Shown here piece by piece: positions 23,615 through 31,703 of a stretch of 64,000 nucleotides of DNA (positions within the stretch are counted from its first letter, which is position 1; the number at the start of each line of letters is the position of its first letter). The position numbers and the translations under genes were made by a program. Under the pieces are notes generated by a model. The model did no database searches, had not been told where the DNA came from, and saw nothing but the letters and a program-made list of their open reading frames with translations. The stretch covers positions 1 to 64,000 of the forward strand of contig NZ_BAABDD010000012.1 of NCBI RefSeq assembly GCF_039539445.1, given 5' to 3'. This DNA comes from Salinactinospora qingdaonensis (lineage in GTDB: Bacteria; Actinomycetota; Actinomycetes; Streptosporangiales; Streptosporangiaceae).

Positions 23615-25368
23615 TTTTCCTTGTTTTCAGGTCCTGGTGCTACCGCCGAGATGACACGCCCTTTATAAGGTCCTTCTTTTGCGACGAACACCACAACCGT
23701 TACTCCGTCGACCTCTCCGGCGAACGCGTTGCTCGGTGTGCCTCCAATTTTCCATGAGAACTTTTTTCTTGGGTTTGTTAAAATTTTGGAGGTCTTTGCT
23801 TCGAATGTCTCTCTCTTCTGAGAAACACTTCCCTTGTTGGGGATGATTCCATCCTCGATTAGATGGCGCATCGCGTGCCCGCCTCCCTTACGCATCCCTT
23901 CGAATGCGGAGGAGACGCTCTCCTCGGAGAAATTCTCAGCACAGTCTTCCGGAGAATTATGTACGAGAAGCTCCGTTGTTCCTGCTCCGACATGGTATGT
24001 GTGAAACTCTGCGACGGTAAGGTTGTGGACGCGCTGGTTGGGCACGGTTTGGGACTCGACTGCCGAGACCTGGGCCCAGGTGCCGGCGCTGGTCTGGAGC
24101 CAGGTGCCGGGGTGGAGGTCGGCGGCGGGAACCCAGCTATCCCGGTCGGGGACCCAGAAGGGGTGGCTATGGGTTGCGGTGACCGTGCCGGTGTCGCCTT
24201 GGCCGTCGGTGACGGTGATCTCGACCAGTGTTTTCCGGCCGTCGCTGTGGATGAGGTGGGTGACCTCCCGCGGCTCCACCTTCCCCGTGGCGGGGTCGGC
24301 GGCCAGTACCCGCTGGCCGGTTTCGATGTCCTCGATCGGCGAGGTCGAGCCGTCGGCCATGAGCACCGGTGTCCCCGGCAGGAAGCTGCTGGGGGCGCAG
24401 TCGGTGCCCACCTGGGAGCGGTCGTCGTCCCGGCCCTCAGCGCGCACCGTGCCCTCGCCGGGACTCTCGTCGCGACCGCCGCGGTCACCGTCGTCGCCGG
24501 CCTTGGCGAGTTTGGACGGCAGGGACGCCCACCGCAGCGGATTGACGAAGTTGAGGCCGTTCCATAGCGCGATGGAGTCGGAACGGCCGTTGCCCGACCC
24601 GTCCTCCCCTTTGGCCTCCCAGTACTCGTCAGTGAAGATTTGATCGAGGGTCAGCGTCTTGGCCAGGTGGACCGGTGACGCCTCGGCGCGCCACAGGGCG
24701 GTCGCCCAGTAGTCGCCGAAGCGACCGGAGAGAGCGCCCAGGTAGTTACCCTCGTCCCAGCGCCGGTCGAAACGTTCGTCGTCACCGTTCCAGCGCTCGC
24801 CGAAATCATCGACCCACATGTCGACGGTCTGTTTGGTGCCTTCGACGGTCTCCTCGGCATAGTCCTGGACGTACTCCGCGGGATCGTCCCAGAAGTCGTT
24901 CCACCCTTGTTTGGTGGAGTCCCAGGCGTCGAGGGCCAAGTCCTGGCTCGTGCCACTGAACTGGTCCCACCAACTGGCCTGTGAGCCTCCAGTGTCGGAG
25001 AGCTTCGCGAAGGTGATGTCGGCCCCGCCGCTGAGATCGTTGAGCGCGGTGTCGATCACCGGATCGCTTTCACCTTCGTAGAAGGCGTTCTTGACACCGC
25101 CTCCACTGCCGCCGCCGATCGGTTCAGCGGAACCGCCCTCACCCAGGGATTGCCCCTCCTCAGGGCCAGATGAGGAGGCTGCCGTGTCAGGAGCAGTCCC
25201 CTCGCCAGGGCTGAGAGTGCGCTCCACAACACTGTCGATCGAGGAGGCGATCATCGTTGGTAACCCAAGGCCGATGAGAACCGCTGCCACCCCTGCGACC
25301 AAGACGATGACAGCGGTGTATTCGAGCAGGCTGGCGCCCCGGTCGGGATCGTGGATGCGTCGAAGCAC
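23599..25368 (-). CDS. Polymorphic toxin: pilin-like N-term, Hint domain, C-terminal toxin
   Basis: The 589-aa product starts with a short basic leader and DRGASLLEYTAVIVLVAGVA, which matches the Flp/TadE-type class III signal with Gly before the cleavage point, Glu at +5 and one membrane helix. A Ser/Gly/Glu-rich and Trp-rich linker follows. Residues about 320-470 form a Hint (intein-like) domain: SFLPGTPVLMADGST with its likely nucleophilic Ser/Cys region, THSHPFWVPD, and the closing FHTYHVGAGTTELLVHN. The last ~120 residues (GGGHAMRHLIEDGIIPN, then GGTPSNAFAGEV and VVFVAKEGPYKGR) look like an RNase-type toxin of the BECR fold. The Hint domain would release the toxin. GTG 25368 is preferred because the class III leader is short; GTG 25413 is the alternative. 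Confidence 0.8.
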   Translation of the reverse strand: MLRRIHDPDRGASLLEYTAVIVLVAGVAAVLIGLGLPTMIASSIDSVVERTLSPGEGTAPDTAASSSGPEEGQSLGEGGSAEPIGGGSGGGVKNAFYEGESDPVIDTALNDLSGGADITFAKLSDTGGSQASWWDQFSGTSQDLALDAWDSTKQGWNDFWDDPAEYVQDYAEETVEGTKQTVDMWVDDFGERWNGDDERFDRRWDEGNYLGALSGRFGDYWATALWRAEASPVHLAKTLTLDQIFTDEYWEAKGEDGSGNGRSDSIALWNGLNFVNPLRWASLPSKLAKAGDDGDRGGRDESPGEGTVRAEGRDDDRSQVGTDCAPSSFLPGTPVLMADGSTSPIEDIETGQRVLAADPATGKVEPREVTHLIHSDGRKTLVEITVTDGQGDTGTVTATHSHPFWVPDRDSWVPAADLHPGTWLQTSAGTWAQVSAVESQTVPNQRVHNLTVAEFHTYHVGAGTTELLVHNSPEDCAENFSEESVSSAFEGMRKGGGHAMRHLIEDGIIPNKGSVSQKRETFEAKTSKILTNPRKKFSWKIGGTPSNAFAGEVDGVTVVVFVAKEGPYKGRVISAVAPGPENKEKWGLE

Positions 25369-25499
25369 GGTAGCTGTCCATCCGCAGGAGGGGACAGGGA
25401 ATGAACGCGGCACATCGTAGCTTCACGTGACGCCACCGGTACATAGAATTATTGGCTCATAGCTTCCAAATCACTGTCGGGATATCTCAACTGTTTTCG

Positions 25500-25874
25500 T
25501 TATCGCTGGTCACGAGGGCGCTTGAAGAAATCACGTGATTCACGTCGCAATACGAACACCAGGGTGAGGATAGGCAGGATCAGTTGTGTCAGTCCGCTGG
25601 TGTCGCCGCTGCCCAGCACGACCAGCGACATCACGATCCGTACCGCTTGCAGTGCGACGATCGCCCAGAACAGAATCCGCCCTCCGTTACGCAGCCGCAG
25701 GCCGAAGGCCAAGGCGAAGATGCCGGGCCAGCACACCCACAGCAGGTAGGCGGTGACCGCACCGTTGAAACCGCCCACGACGAAGCCGACGATGACGGAA
25801 AGGCCGTAGAACCCGGCCGCCACGAACAGCAGAACTCGCGTGATTTTCACGGAGGCGGGAAGACGAGAGCGCAC
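25500..25874 (-). CDS. Small membrane protein, unknown
   Basis: The 124-aa protein has four hydrophobic segments (VLLFVAAGFYGLSVIVGFVV, then AYLLWVCWPGIFALAFGL, ILFWAIVALQAVRIVMSLVV, LILPILTLVFVL) and a basic tail RRESRDFFKRPRDQR. It has no recognisable catalytic motif. It lies upstream of the toxin gene on the same strand with a 131-nt gap, so co-expression is possible but not shown. Confidence 0.6.
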   Translation of the reverse strand: MRSRLPASVKITRVLLFVAAGFYGLSVIVGFVVGGFNGAVTAYLLWVCWPGIFALAFGLRLRNGGRILFWAIVALQAVRIVMSLVVLGSGDTSGLTQLILPILTLVFVLRRESRDFFKRPRDQR

Positions 25875-26121
25875 GAGAGCATCCTTGTGATCGATGGGAG
25901 GTTCGCAACGCTAACTCTAACCATCTCTTTAAAGGGAGAGATGATGGGAAAGATGACACTGGTCTCAGAGATGTTCGCCGAAACGCTGTTTGGGGTCTCA
26001 CCGATATAGAGTGCACGCCACATGAGCGACAGACCCGCGGAGCTCTACCTCAGGAGCCCACGCCGCCTCAGAGAGGCGGCCCGGCAGTACCCATGCGTCT
26101 CCCTTGGTGGGCAGGGGGAGG

Positions 26122-26289
26122 CTAGGTTCTGTTTTTGGAAGGGGCGGCGAGAACAGGCGGTGGGGAAGTAGGTGAGCGCGTGCGCTGCCACTCCGCAGGC
26201 TGCCGAGATCGCGCAGCGATCGAGGCACGAGCGAACGAAGAATATCCCCACAGCCCCCATACCCCAGCCGTCCGAAAAACAGAACCTAG
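26122..26289. mobile_element. MITE-like element, copy A (intact TIRs)
   Basis: A 168-bp noncoding element bounded by perfect 15-bp terminal inverted repeats, CTAGGTTCTGTTTTT at 26122-26136 and its complement at 26275-26289. In the middle (26199-26240) is a palindrome-rich core with GAGATCGCGCAGCGATCGAG. The core recurs at five other places in the window; copy B at 27408-27567 matches along most of the length. No transposase is encoded. Confidence 0.75.
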
Positions 26290-26454
26290 TGCTCCTGGAC
26301 GCTCCTGGGAGATGAGTTACGACGGGGGCAAAGTTGCGAATTAGCCTCCTCATATCGGACACTCAACGCGATCTACCGATGTCGCTAGTGTAATCGACCC
26401 CCACATGCCGGTTTTCGTGCATCGCCCCTGCTCGCTTGACCCGAAGGCTTCGCT

Positions 26455-27270
26455 ATGACTGACGGCCCACGTTCGCTGCCTCCCGAGGTCGACATGACCA
26501 CCCCCAGCGCGGCCCGCCTCTACGACTTCTACCTGGGCGGCAAGGACAACTTCCCCGCCGACCGGCAGGCCGGCAACGATCTACTCGCCCGCATCCCCGA
26601 AGTGCGCACCATGGCCCAGGCCAACCGGCTGTGGCTGCGCCGCGTGGTGCGCTACCTGGTCGCCGAGGCCGGAGTGCGCCAGTTCATCGACATCGGCTCT
26701 GGCTTGCCCACCGCCGACAACACCCACGAGATCGCCCACCGCCACGACCCCCAAGCGCGGGTGGTCTACGTCGACCACGACCCCATCGTGCTCGCCCACG
26801 CCCGTGCCCTGCTGGCTGAGGACCCCGTCACCACCGACGTGGTCCAAGCCGACCTGCGCGAGCCCCATACGATCCTGCGGGCGCCGCAGACCCAGCGCCT
26901 CATCGACCCCGAGCAGCCGGTGGCGATCCTGCTCGTGGCCGTGCTGCACTTCCTGCGCGACCAGGACGGCCCCCACGAGATCCTGGCCCAGCTCCGCGAG
27001 GAACTGGCTCCTGGAAGTTTCCTCGCCGTCTCCCACGTCGAGAACGACACCATGCCCGAACGCGCCGAACTGCTCGAACAGCTCTACGCCGCCACCTCCT
27101 CGCCGGGACAGACCCGCGGTTACGCCGAGATCGCCGGCTTCTTCGAGGGGTTCGAGCTGGTCGATCCCGGTCTGTGCCACGTGTCCGACTGGCGCCCCGA
27201 TCCCGACGAGCCCTACTACCCGCCAGAACAGGCGTGGGGCTACGGCGGGCTCGGGCGGCTCGCCCGCTAA
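26455..27270 (+). CDS. SAM-dependent methyltransferase (PF04672-type)
   Basis: The 271-aa protein shows the pattern of the actinomycete S-adenosyl methyltransferase family formerly DUF574: TPSAARLYDFYLGGKDNFPA near the N-terminus, FIDIGSGLPTADNTHEIA as the SAM-binding motif I, and VVYVDHDPIVLAHARALLA as motif II. The C-terminus ends EPYYPPEQAWGYGGLGRLAR, also typical. These proteins are abundant in streptomycete-like genomes but their substrates are mostly unknown. It lies alone between two copies of the MITE-like element. Confidence 0.85.
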   Translation: MTDGPRSLPPEVDMTTPSAARLYDFYLGGKDNFPADRQAGNDLLARIPEVRTMAQANRLWLRRVVRYLVAEAGVRQFIDIGSGLPTADNTHEIAHRHDPQARVVYVDHDPIVLAHARALLAEDPVTTDVVQADLREPHTILRAPQTQRLIDPEQPVAILLVAVLHFLRDQDGPHEILAQLREELAPGSFLAVSHVENDTMPERAELLEQLYAATSSPGQTRGYAEIAGFFEGFELVDPGLCHVSDWRPDPDEPYYPPEQAWGYGGLGRLAR

Positions 27271-27407
27271 ACCCTCACTCTGGGCGACAGCCGGCACCAC
27301 GCCGGCCGTTACCATCCCGGTGCGCTCCTGTACCGCCACGCTGGCCACATGCCGCGCCGACCCTACGGGAATGAGCACCCCCGGCACGGCGCCAGCCCAC
27401 GCCGGGG

Positions 27408-27567
27408 CCAGGTTCTGTTGTTCGGACGACTGGGGCCGCGGAAGGGTTCTTCGTTGGCTCCTGCCTCGATCGCTGCGCGATCCCGCCGGCCCGCCAGACG
27501 ACAGCGGAGGCGCTTACCCGCTTGCGCTCACCGCCCACCCTCGCCGCCTTTTCCGAAAACGACTTAG
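27408..27567. mobile_element. MITE-like element, copy B (degenerate)
   Basis: Read on the plus strand, this segment matches the reverse complement of copy A. It begins CCAGGTTCTGTTGTTCGGAC, has the core TGCCTCGATCGCTGCGCGATC near 27465-27486, and ends near TTTTCCGAAAACGACTTAG. The termini have diverged, so it is an older insertion. Its right end touches the stop codon of the TetR gene at 27564. Confidence 0.65.
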
Positions 27568-28220
27568 CCGCTCTCCCCGAAGGCGGGAAGGCCCGCGGCG
27601 GCGGTCAGCAGCGCCCGACGCCACACGTCGGTAGTCGTGTCCCCGCCGGGGCCGTGCCATGCCCGCTCCTCGGCGGCGACACGCAGCGCCACATTGAGGA
27701 TGCCGGCCTGGACACGCACCTCCAGATCCTCCGATGAGCCCCCCGCCCGCTCGGCGAGGAACCGCGCGAGAACAGTCTCGGCCTCGTGGTGCACCTGCAA
27801 CCACACCGCCCTGAGCCCCGGCTCGGAGTGCGTCATCCGGATCAGCTCCCACACCGACTCCTCAGCCGGGAAACCGTCCGTGTCCGGAAGTCGCGCCTGT
27901 GCCAGAAAATCGGTGAGGGCGACCTCGCGGGGACACTCCCGCAGCAGCTCGACGAAGGCGTCCAGCTTGCTCGTCAGCAGCGGGCGCACACAGCTCTCCT
28001 TACTGGGGAAGTAGCGCCACAGCGTGCGCGCCGAGATGCCCAGGACCTCGGCGATGTCCTCGCCGGTGGTGGCCGCGACCCCCCGGGTGGTGAACAGGTG
28101 GACAGCGCTGCGGGCGATCTCCAGTCGGAAGGCCGCCTTGCGCCGCTCGCTCATCGGCGGACGCCCACCCGCGTGCTGGCTTTGCCGTGGCGGCAACGGA
28201 TCGGTGTGGCCGGCGGCCAT
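27564..28220 (-). CDS. TetR-family regulator
   Basis: The 218-aa protein has the TetR DNA-binding domain: RLEIARSAVHLFTTRGVAAT, then TGEDIAEVLGISARTLWRYFPSKES, and a helical ligand domain to the C-terminus. A 22-residue Pro/His-rich lead precedes MSERRK; ATG 28220 is used, while ATG 28154 would give a shorter form. It diverges from the SDR gene. Two TGTC-N7-GACA sites lie between them, so it probably represses both. Its 3' end abuts the MITE-like copy B, which may have shaped its last codons (PAFGESG). Confidence 0.85.
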   Translation of the reverse strand: MAAGHTDPLPPRQSQHAGGRPPMSERRKAAFRLEIARSAVHLFTTRGVAATTGEDIAEVLGISARTLWRYFPSKESCVRPLLTSKLDAFVELLRECPREVALTDFLAQARLPDTDGFPAEESVWELIRMTHSEPGLRAVWLQVHHEAETVLARFLAERAGGSSEDLEVRVQAGILNVALRVAAEERAWHGPGGDTTTDVWRRALLTAAAGLPAFGESG

Positions 28221-28283
28221 GTGCGGTACCTGTCCTTCCTCTCCCCGCTGAGCTCAACACAGGGGACTTTACTGTTCCCATTA

Positions 28284-28316
28284 TGTCAGTGAACGACATA
28301 ATGTCGGTGAAAGACA
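28284..28316. promoter_or_regulatory. Tandem TetR operators
   Basis: Two near-identical 15-mers, TGTCAGTGAACGACA (28284-28298) and TGTCGGTGAAAGACA (28302-28316), each an imperfect palindrome TGTC-N7-GACA, lie 18 bp apart between the divergent tetR and SDR genes. The first extends to the perfect repeat TTATGTC-N7-GACATAA. Confidence 0.6.
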
Positions 28317-28409
28317 GATACTTGTGGCTCGTCAGGAATCCCGTGGTCTTTGGCCTGCACTGCCACACCCCTGCTGCCCCGACGGCAGCCTTACGAAGCG
28401 GAGGACACC

Positions 28410-29174
28410 GTGTCCGACTCAGGTCTTACCGGCAAGAACACCATCATCACCGGAGGCGGCTCCGGAATCGGGCGAGCCGCCGCCCTGCGTTTCGCCGCGT
28501 CCGGCGCCAACGTCTTGATCGCCGACCTCAACTCCGAGACCGCCCACGCCGTGGCCGCTGAGATCAACGACGCCGGTGCGACCGCGACTGTGGTCACCGG
28601 CGACCTCAGCGCCCAAGCCGTCGTCGACGAGGTTGTCTCGACCGCCGTCGAGCGTTTCGGCGGCGTGGACGTGCTCGTCAACAACGCCGGGATCATGGAT
28701 GACATGTCGGCCACGGCCGACGTGAGTGACGCTGTCTGGGAGCGGCTGATCCGCGTCAACCTGACGGCGCCGTTCCTGCTCATGCGCGCCGTCCTGCCGC
28801 ACATGCTCGCCAACCAGGCGGGCGCCATCGTCAACACCGCCTCGGAGGCATCGCTGCGCGGCAGCGCCGCCGGCACCGCCTACACCGCCGCCAAGCACGG
28901 TGTCGTCGGCCTGACCAAATCCGCCGCGGTGATGTATCGCGACCAGGGCATCCGCGTCAACGCGGTCGCCCCTGGCGCCACCATCACCGGCATCACCGTC
29001 GACGCCGACCCCGAGGCCCGCGGCCCGCAGGTCGTGGGGGCTTACGGCCAGAACATGGGCCGCATGGCCCAGGCCGACGAGCTCGCCGCCGCCATCGCCT
29101 TCCTCGCCTCCGACGCCGCCAGCAACGTCAACGGCGTCATCCTGCCCGTCGACGACGGCTGGTCCGCCGTGTGA
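28410..29174 (+). CDS. Short-chain dehydrogenase/reductase
   Basis: The 254-aa enzyme has the classical SDR pattern: cofactor loop TGGGSGIGRAAAL, DVLVNNAGIMDD, catalytic Ser in NTASEASLRG, and catalytic Tyr-Lys in AYTAAKHGVVG, then RVNAVAPGATITG. It ends VNGVILPVDDGWSAV. Asp in VLIADLN after strand 2 suggests NAD preference. The GTG start at 28410 has CGGAGG upstream. Divergence from the TetR gene suggests the pair detoxifies or converts a ligand sensed by TetR; the substrate is unknown. Confidence 0.88.
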   Translation: MSDSGLTGKNTIITGGGSGIGRAAALRFAASGANVLIADLNSETAHAVAAEINDAGATATVVTGDLSAQAVVDEVVSTAVERFGGVDVLVNNAGIMDDMSATADVSDAVWERLIRVNLTAPFLLMRAVLPHMLANQAGAIVNTASEASLRGSAAGTAYTAAKHGVVGLTKSAAVMYRDQGIRVNAVAPGATITGITVDADPEARGPQVVGAYGQNMGRMAQADELAAAIAFLASDAASNVNGVILPVDDGWSAV

Positions 29175-29330
29175 GCCCGGGGGCCAGCCACTCTCGCGCA
29201 GCCTCCCGCAGCCGTGGCCGCTCGAACAGCGACCACGGCCCCGGGTCGCGCACACAGGGGACGATTGGTCGATGGCCGCCATAACGCCCCGCGCCGATGA
29301 GATCTCCGGCGCTGCCTCCGTTTCGGGGAC

Positions 29331-30590
29331 TCAGCCGTCAACCGTGCTGCCCTGTCGCTGATCTGCGGCCTCACTGGTGTTAGCGGCGGTCGCCAGCGCC
29401 TCCAGCAGGTCGGCGCGCGCCTCGTCGTCGCGCAACGCACCGGCCCAGGCCGTGGGCACGCTCGCGGCGTGCTCGCGCAGGTGGCAGGTGAGGAAACGAT
29501 CCAACGCCGCCTCCGGGTTGGCGGCGTAGACGGCCGGATGCCGCCGCGCGTGGTCGAGCAGCATCGTCACCGTCCACCGCAGCCAGGTGTCCTCGTCCGG
29601 GGGCACCTCGGCCGTCGCCGGGCGCGCTTTCTCGACGGATTCCTTGACCGGTGCCTCGACCGGCGTCGCGTCCTCGACCACGGGCCGGTAGGGCGCTCCC
29701 CGGCTGCGGCCCCGCGCCGCCTCCAGCAGCGCGAAATGCTCCGGCAGCCGCTCGGCCAGGCGCGACAGCACCCCGCAGAGCAGCCCGGCCAACCCGCGGG
29801 CGCTCACCCCGGCCAACTCCTCGCCCAGCCGCACCCGACGCCACTGGTCGGTGGTGCGCGCCCGCGCGGCGTCGGCGCCCTCGGCGCGCTGTTCCAGTTT
29901 GCGTAGTAGGTACTCGGCTGTGGCCACCGACACCGGCGGCGCGTGGCGCCGCGTGCCCACCGAGCGCCCGGCCAGGTCGACCACCGGAACCGTCCCTGAG
30001 TCGCCGGTGTGGCCGGAGCCGTCGCTCTCCGCCATCGCGCCGGCGCGCTGCACCGGCTCGTCGGGCAGGTCGGCGGCAGGGTGGCCGAAGCCGGCGGCCA
30101 GGATCAGCGCGGCCAGTGCCTCCTGCTCCAACACCGTCGGCGCGATCGCCGAGGCCACCATCCGCTGACGCACCCAGCGCCGCGGGCGTTCGGAGAACGC
30201 GCACCGCAGCGTGCCGCCGGTCGAGACGGGGTAGACGTGGCGCAGCCGGGCGAAAGCGCGCTCGGTCTCGGCGTCGTTCAGCGCGAAAGCCAGGTGGCGC
30301 ACGGCTGACATCAGAGCGCTACGCCCCTGCGCCAGGCAGTCGTGCGCCTTGGCCATGCGCGTGGCGATCCTTGTGGCGTCCCCGCCACCGTGGTCGCGGC
30401 ACGGGCAGTGCTCGGCCAGCAGGGTCAACGCCGAATCGAACTGCGCGGCGTGCAGCGCACAGGACTGCAAGGACCACACCGGCTCGTGCTCCCAAGCGCC
30501 GGGGCAGTCGCGGCAGCCCGACACGGTGGTGAGGGCGCGCAGAAAGTCGACGGAGTCCAGCAGTTCAACGAATAGGCAGCACGTGCTCAC
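29331..30590 (-). CDS. Large hypothetical protein
   Basis: The 419-aa protein is unrecognised. The first 75 residues hold many cysteines and histidines (SGCRDCPGAW, SLQSCALHAAQ, EHCPCRDHGG), which could bind zinc. A long Arg/Ala-rich helical region follows, then a Pro/Glu-rich linker and a C-terminal helical part (WTVTMLLDHARRHPAVYAAN). It stands about 1.1 kb before the CARF nuclease gene and points away from the CRISPR operon. A possible link to defence is only positional. Codon bias looks genuine (strong G/C third positions) and no competing frame has domain support. Confidence 0.6.
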   Translation of the reverse strand: MSTCCLFVELLDSVDFLRALTTVSGCRDCPGAWEHEPVWSLQSCALHAAQFDSALTLLAEHCPCRDHGGGDATRIATRMAKAHDCLAQGRSALMSAVRHLAFALNDAETERAFARLRHVYPVSTGGTLRCAFSERPRRWVRQRMVASAIAPTVLEQEALAALILAAGFGHPAADLPDEPVQRAGAMAESDGSGHTGDSGTVPVVDLAGRSVGTRRHAPPVSVATAEYLLRKLEQRAEGADAARARTTDQWRRVRLGEELAGVSARGLAGLLCGVLSRLAERLPEHFALLEAARGRSRGAPYRPVVEDATPVEAPVKESVEKARPATAEVPPDEDTWLRWTVTMLLDHARRHPAVYAANPEAALDRFLTCHLREHAASVPTAWAGALRDDEARADLLEALATAANTSEAADQRQGSTVDG

Positions 30591-30805
30591 GATTCTTCGC
30601 CTCCCGGAAACGGGAGCCAGGGCCCTTCCCCAGCTCTTCCGGGAAAGCGCAGATCACGAAGGATCGGAACGTATTGCCGTGTAACCCGACACACCCACGC
30701 CGACTGGCGAGAACGCCGTCATGGTGGCGCGCGTGGCCGAGAGGAAGCATAGGCGACTTTTCGTACGGACGGCAAAACCAATTCCAAGAACGGGGCGGCC
30801 GTGGC

Positions 30806-31090
30806 TCAGTCCTGCACTGGGCCGCGCCGGTAGCGTCGGGCCAGCCGGGCCAGGTGGGGGGCGATGTCATCAGCGGTGACCTGCGGCGGCTCCGGCGGTT
30901 CCGGACCGTCGACGCTCTCGGCTGTCCCCGTCGCTCGCTCGCCCCGTTCCTCGTGCTCCTCAGCGGTCAGTTCGTCGCCGATCTCAGCGAACCGGTGTCT
31001 GACGTAGGTCTCCAGCCAGGCCGTTCCGCCGCCCTCATCGGCGGGAGGAGGCGGCGGCTCGGATGCCGGCCGTTCGTCGTCGGGGTCCAT
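30806..31090 (-). CDS. Small acidic hypothetical protein
   Basis: The 94-aa product starts MDPDDERPASEPPPPPADEG and continues with WLETYVRHRFAEIGDELTAE and APHLARLARRYRRG. It is acidic and Pro/Glu-rich in the middle. The start is well supported: AGGAGGGA lies 5 nt upstream on the minus strand. No family is recognised. A 30591-30805 gap separates it from the larger hypothetical gene downstream on the same strand, and the two may share a transcript. Confidence 0.6.
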   Translation of the reverse strand: MDPDDERPASEPPPPPADEGGGTAWLETYVRHRFAEIGDELTAEEHEERGERATGTAESVDGPEPPEPPQVTADDIAPHLARLARRYRRGPVQD

Positions 31091-31270
31091 GAGTCCCTCC
31101 TTACCGACCGTGGGACGTCGCCCGTGCCTCTCGGACAGCAGCCCCTTGCGGACACCCCTTGTGTCCCAGAGGAAACCGTGTCCCAGAGGAGGAGACGGCG
31201 CACCGCGAACCCGGGATCGCGGCGCGCTCCACCCGACCCACGACGGCAGGTCCACAGGAAGGAGACGCCC

Positions 31271-31600
31271 ATGCGGCTGGTCAATCTGACTCCGCACGTG
31301 GTGACGATCTTCGATGCGGCGGGAGCCGTCATGCACACCCACGCCGCCGCCGAGGCGCCGGCCCGAGTCATGGTCACGCGCAGTGACGACGGAACCATCG
31401 AGGGCGTTCCCATCGTGACCGAGCACTACGGCCGTGCGGAGCTGCCCGAACCGGTCGGCGATGTTCGCTACATCGTCTCCGTGGCCGTCGCCCTGGCCCA
31501 TCCGGAGCGGGCGGACCTGCTGGTGCCCACCGACCTGGTCCGTACCGAGGAGGGCACGGTGGTCGGCTGCCGGGCGCTGAGTCGCCGAGTGGCGGGCTAG
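31271..31600 (+). CDS. Small conserved hypothetical protein
   Basis: The 109-aa product begins MRLVNLTPHVVTIFDAAGAV, an opening I associate with a widespread small protein family of unknown function seen in bacteria and phages. It ends LVPTDLVRTEEGTVVGCRAL. The ribosome site AGGAAGGAG is well placed. It precedes the CARF nuclease gene by about 100 nt on the same strand, so it might belong to the same transcript. Confidence 0.65.
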   Translation: MRLVNLTPHVVTIFDAAGAVMHTHAAAEAPARVMVTRSDDGTIEGVPIVTEHYGRAELPEPVGDVRYIVSVAVALAHPERADLLVPTDLVRTEEGTVVGCRALSRRVAG

Positions 31601-31703
31601 TGGCCGATCAAGGCCACGGGCCTACCGATCACCCGATTTCCGCCCCGGCTCCCCGCACGGTGCGTTAGATATGAATTTCCGCAGAAACGGCACGAGAGAA
31701 CAG

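Noticed and set aside
26122..26289. Insertion sequence
   Set aside because: Only 168 bp and no transposase frame; a MITE-like element fits better.
30806..31501. 231-aa minus-strand protein
   Set aside because: The upstream half is a shadow of the 31271-31600 gene; a strong ribosome site sets the start at 31090.
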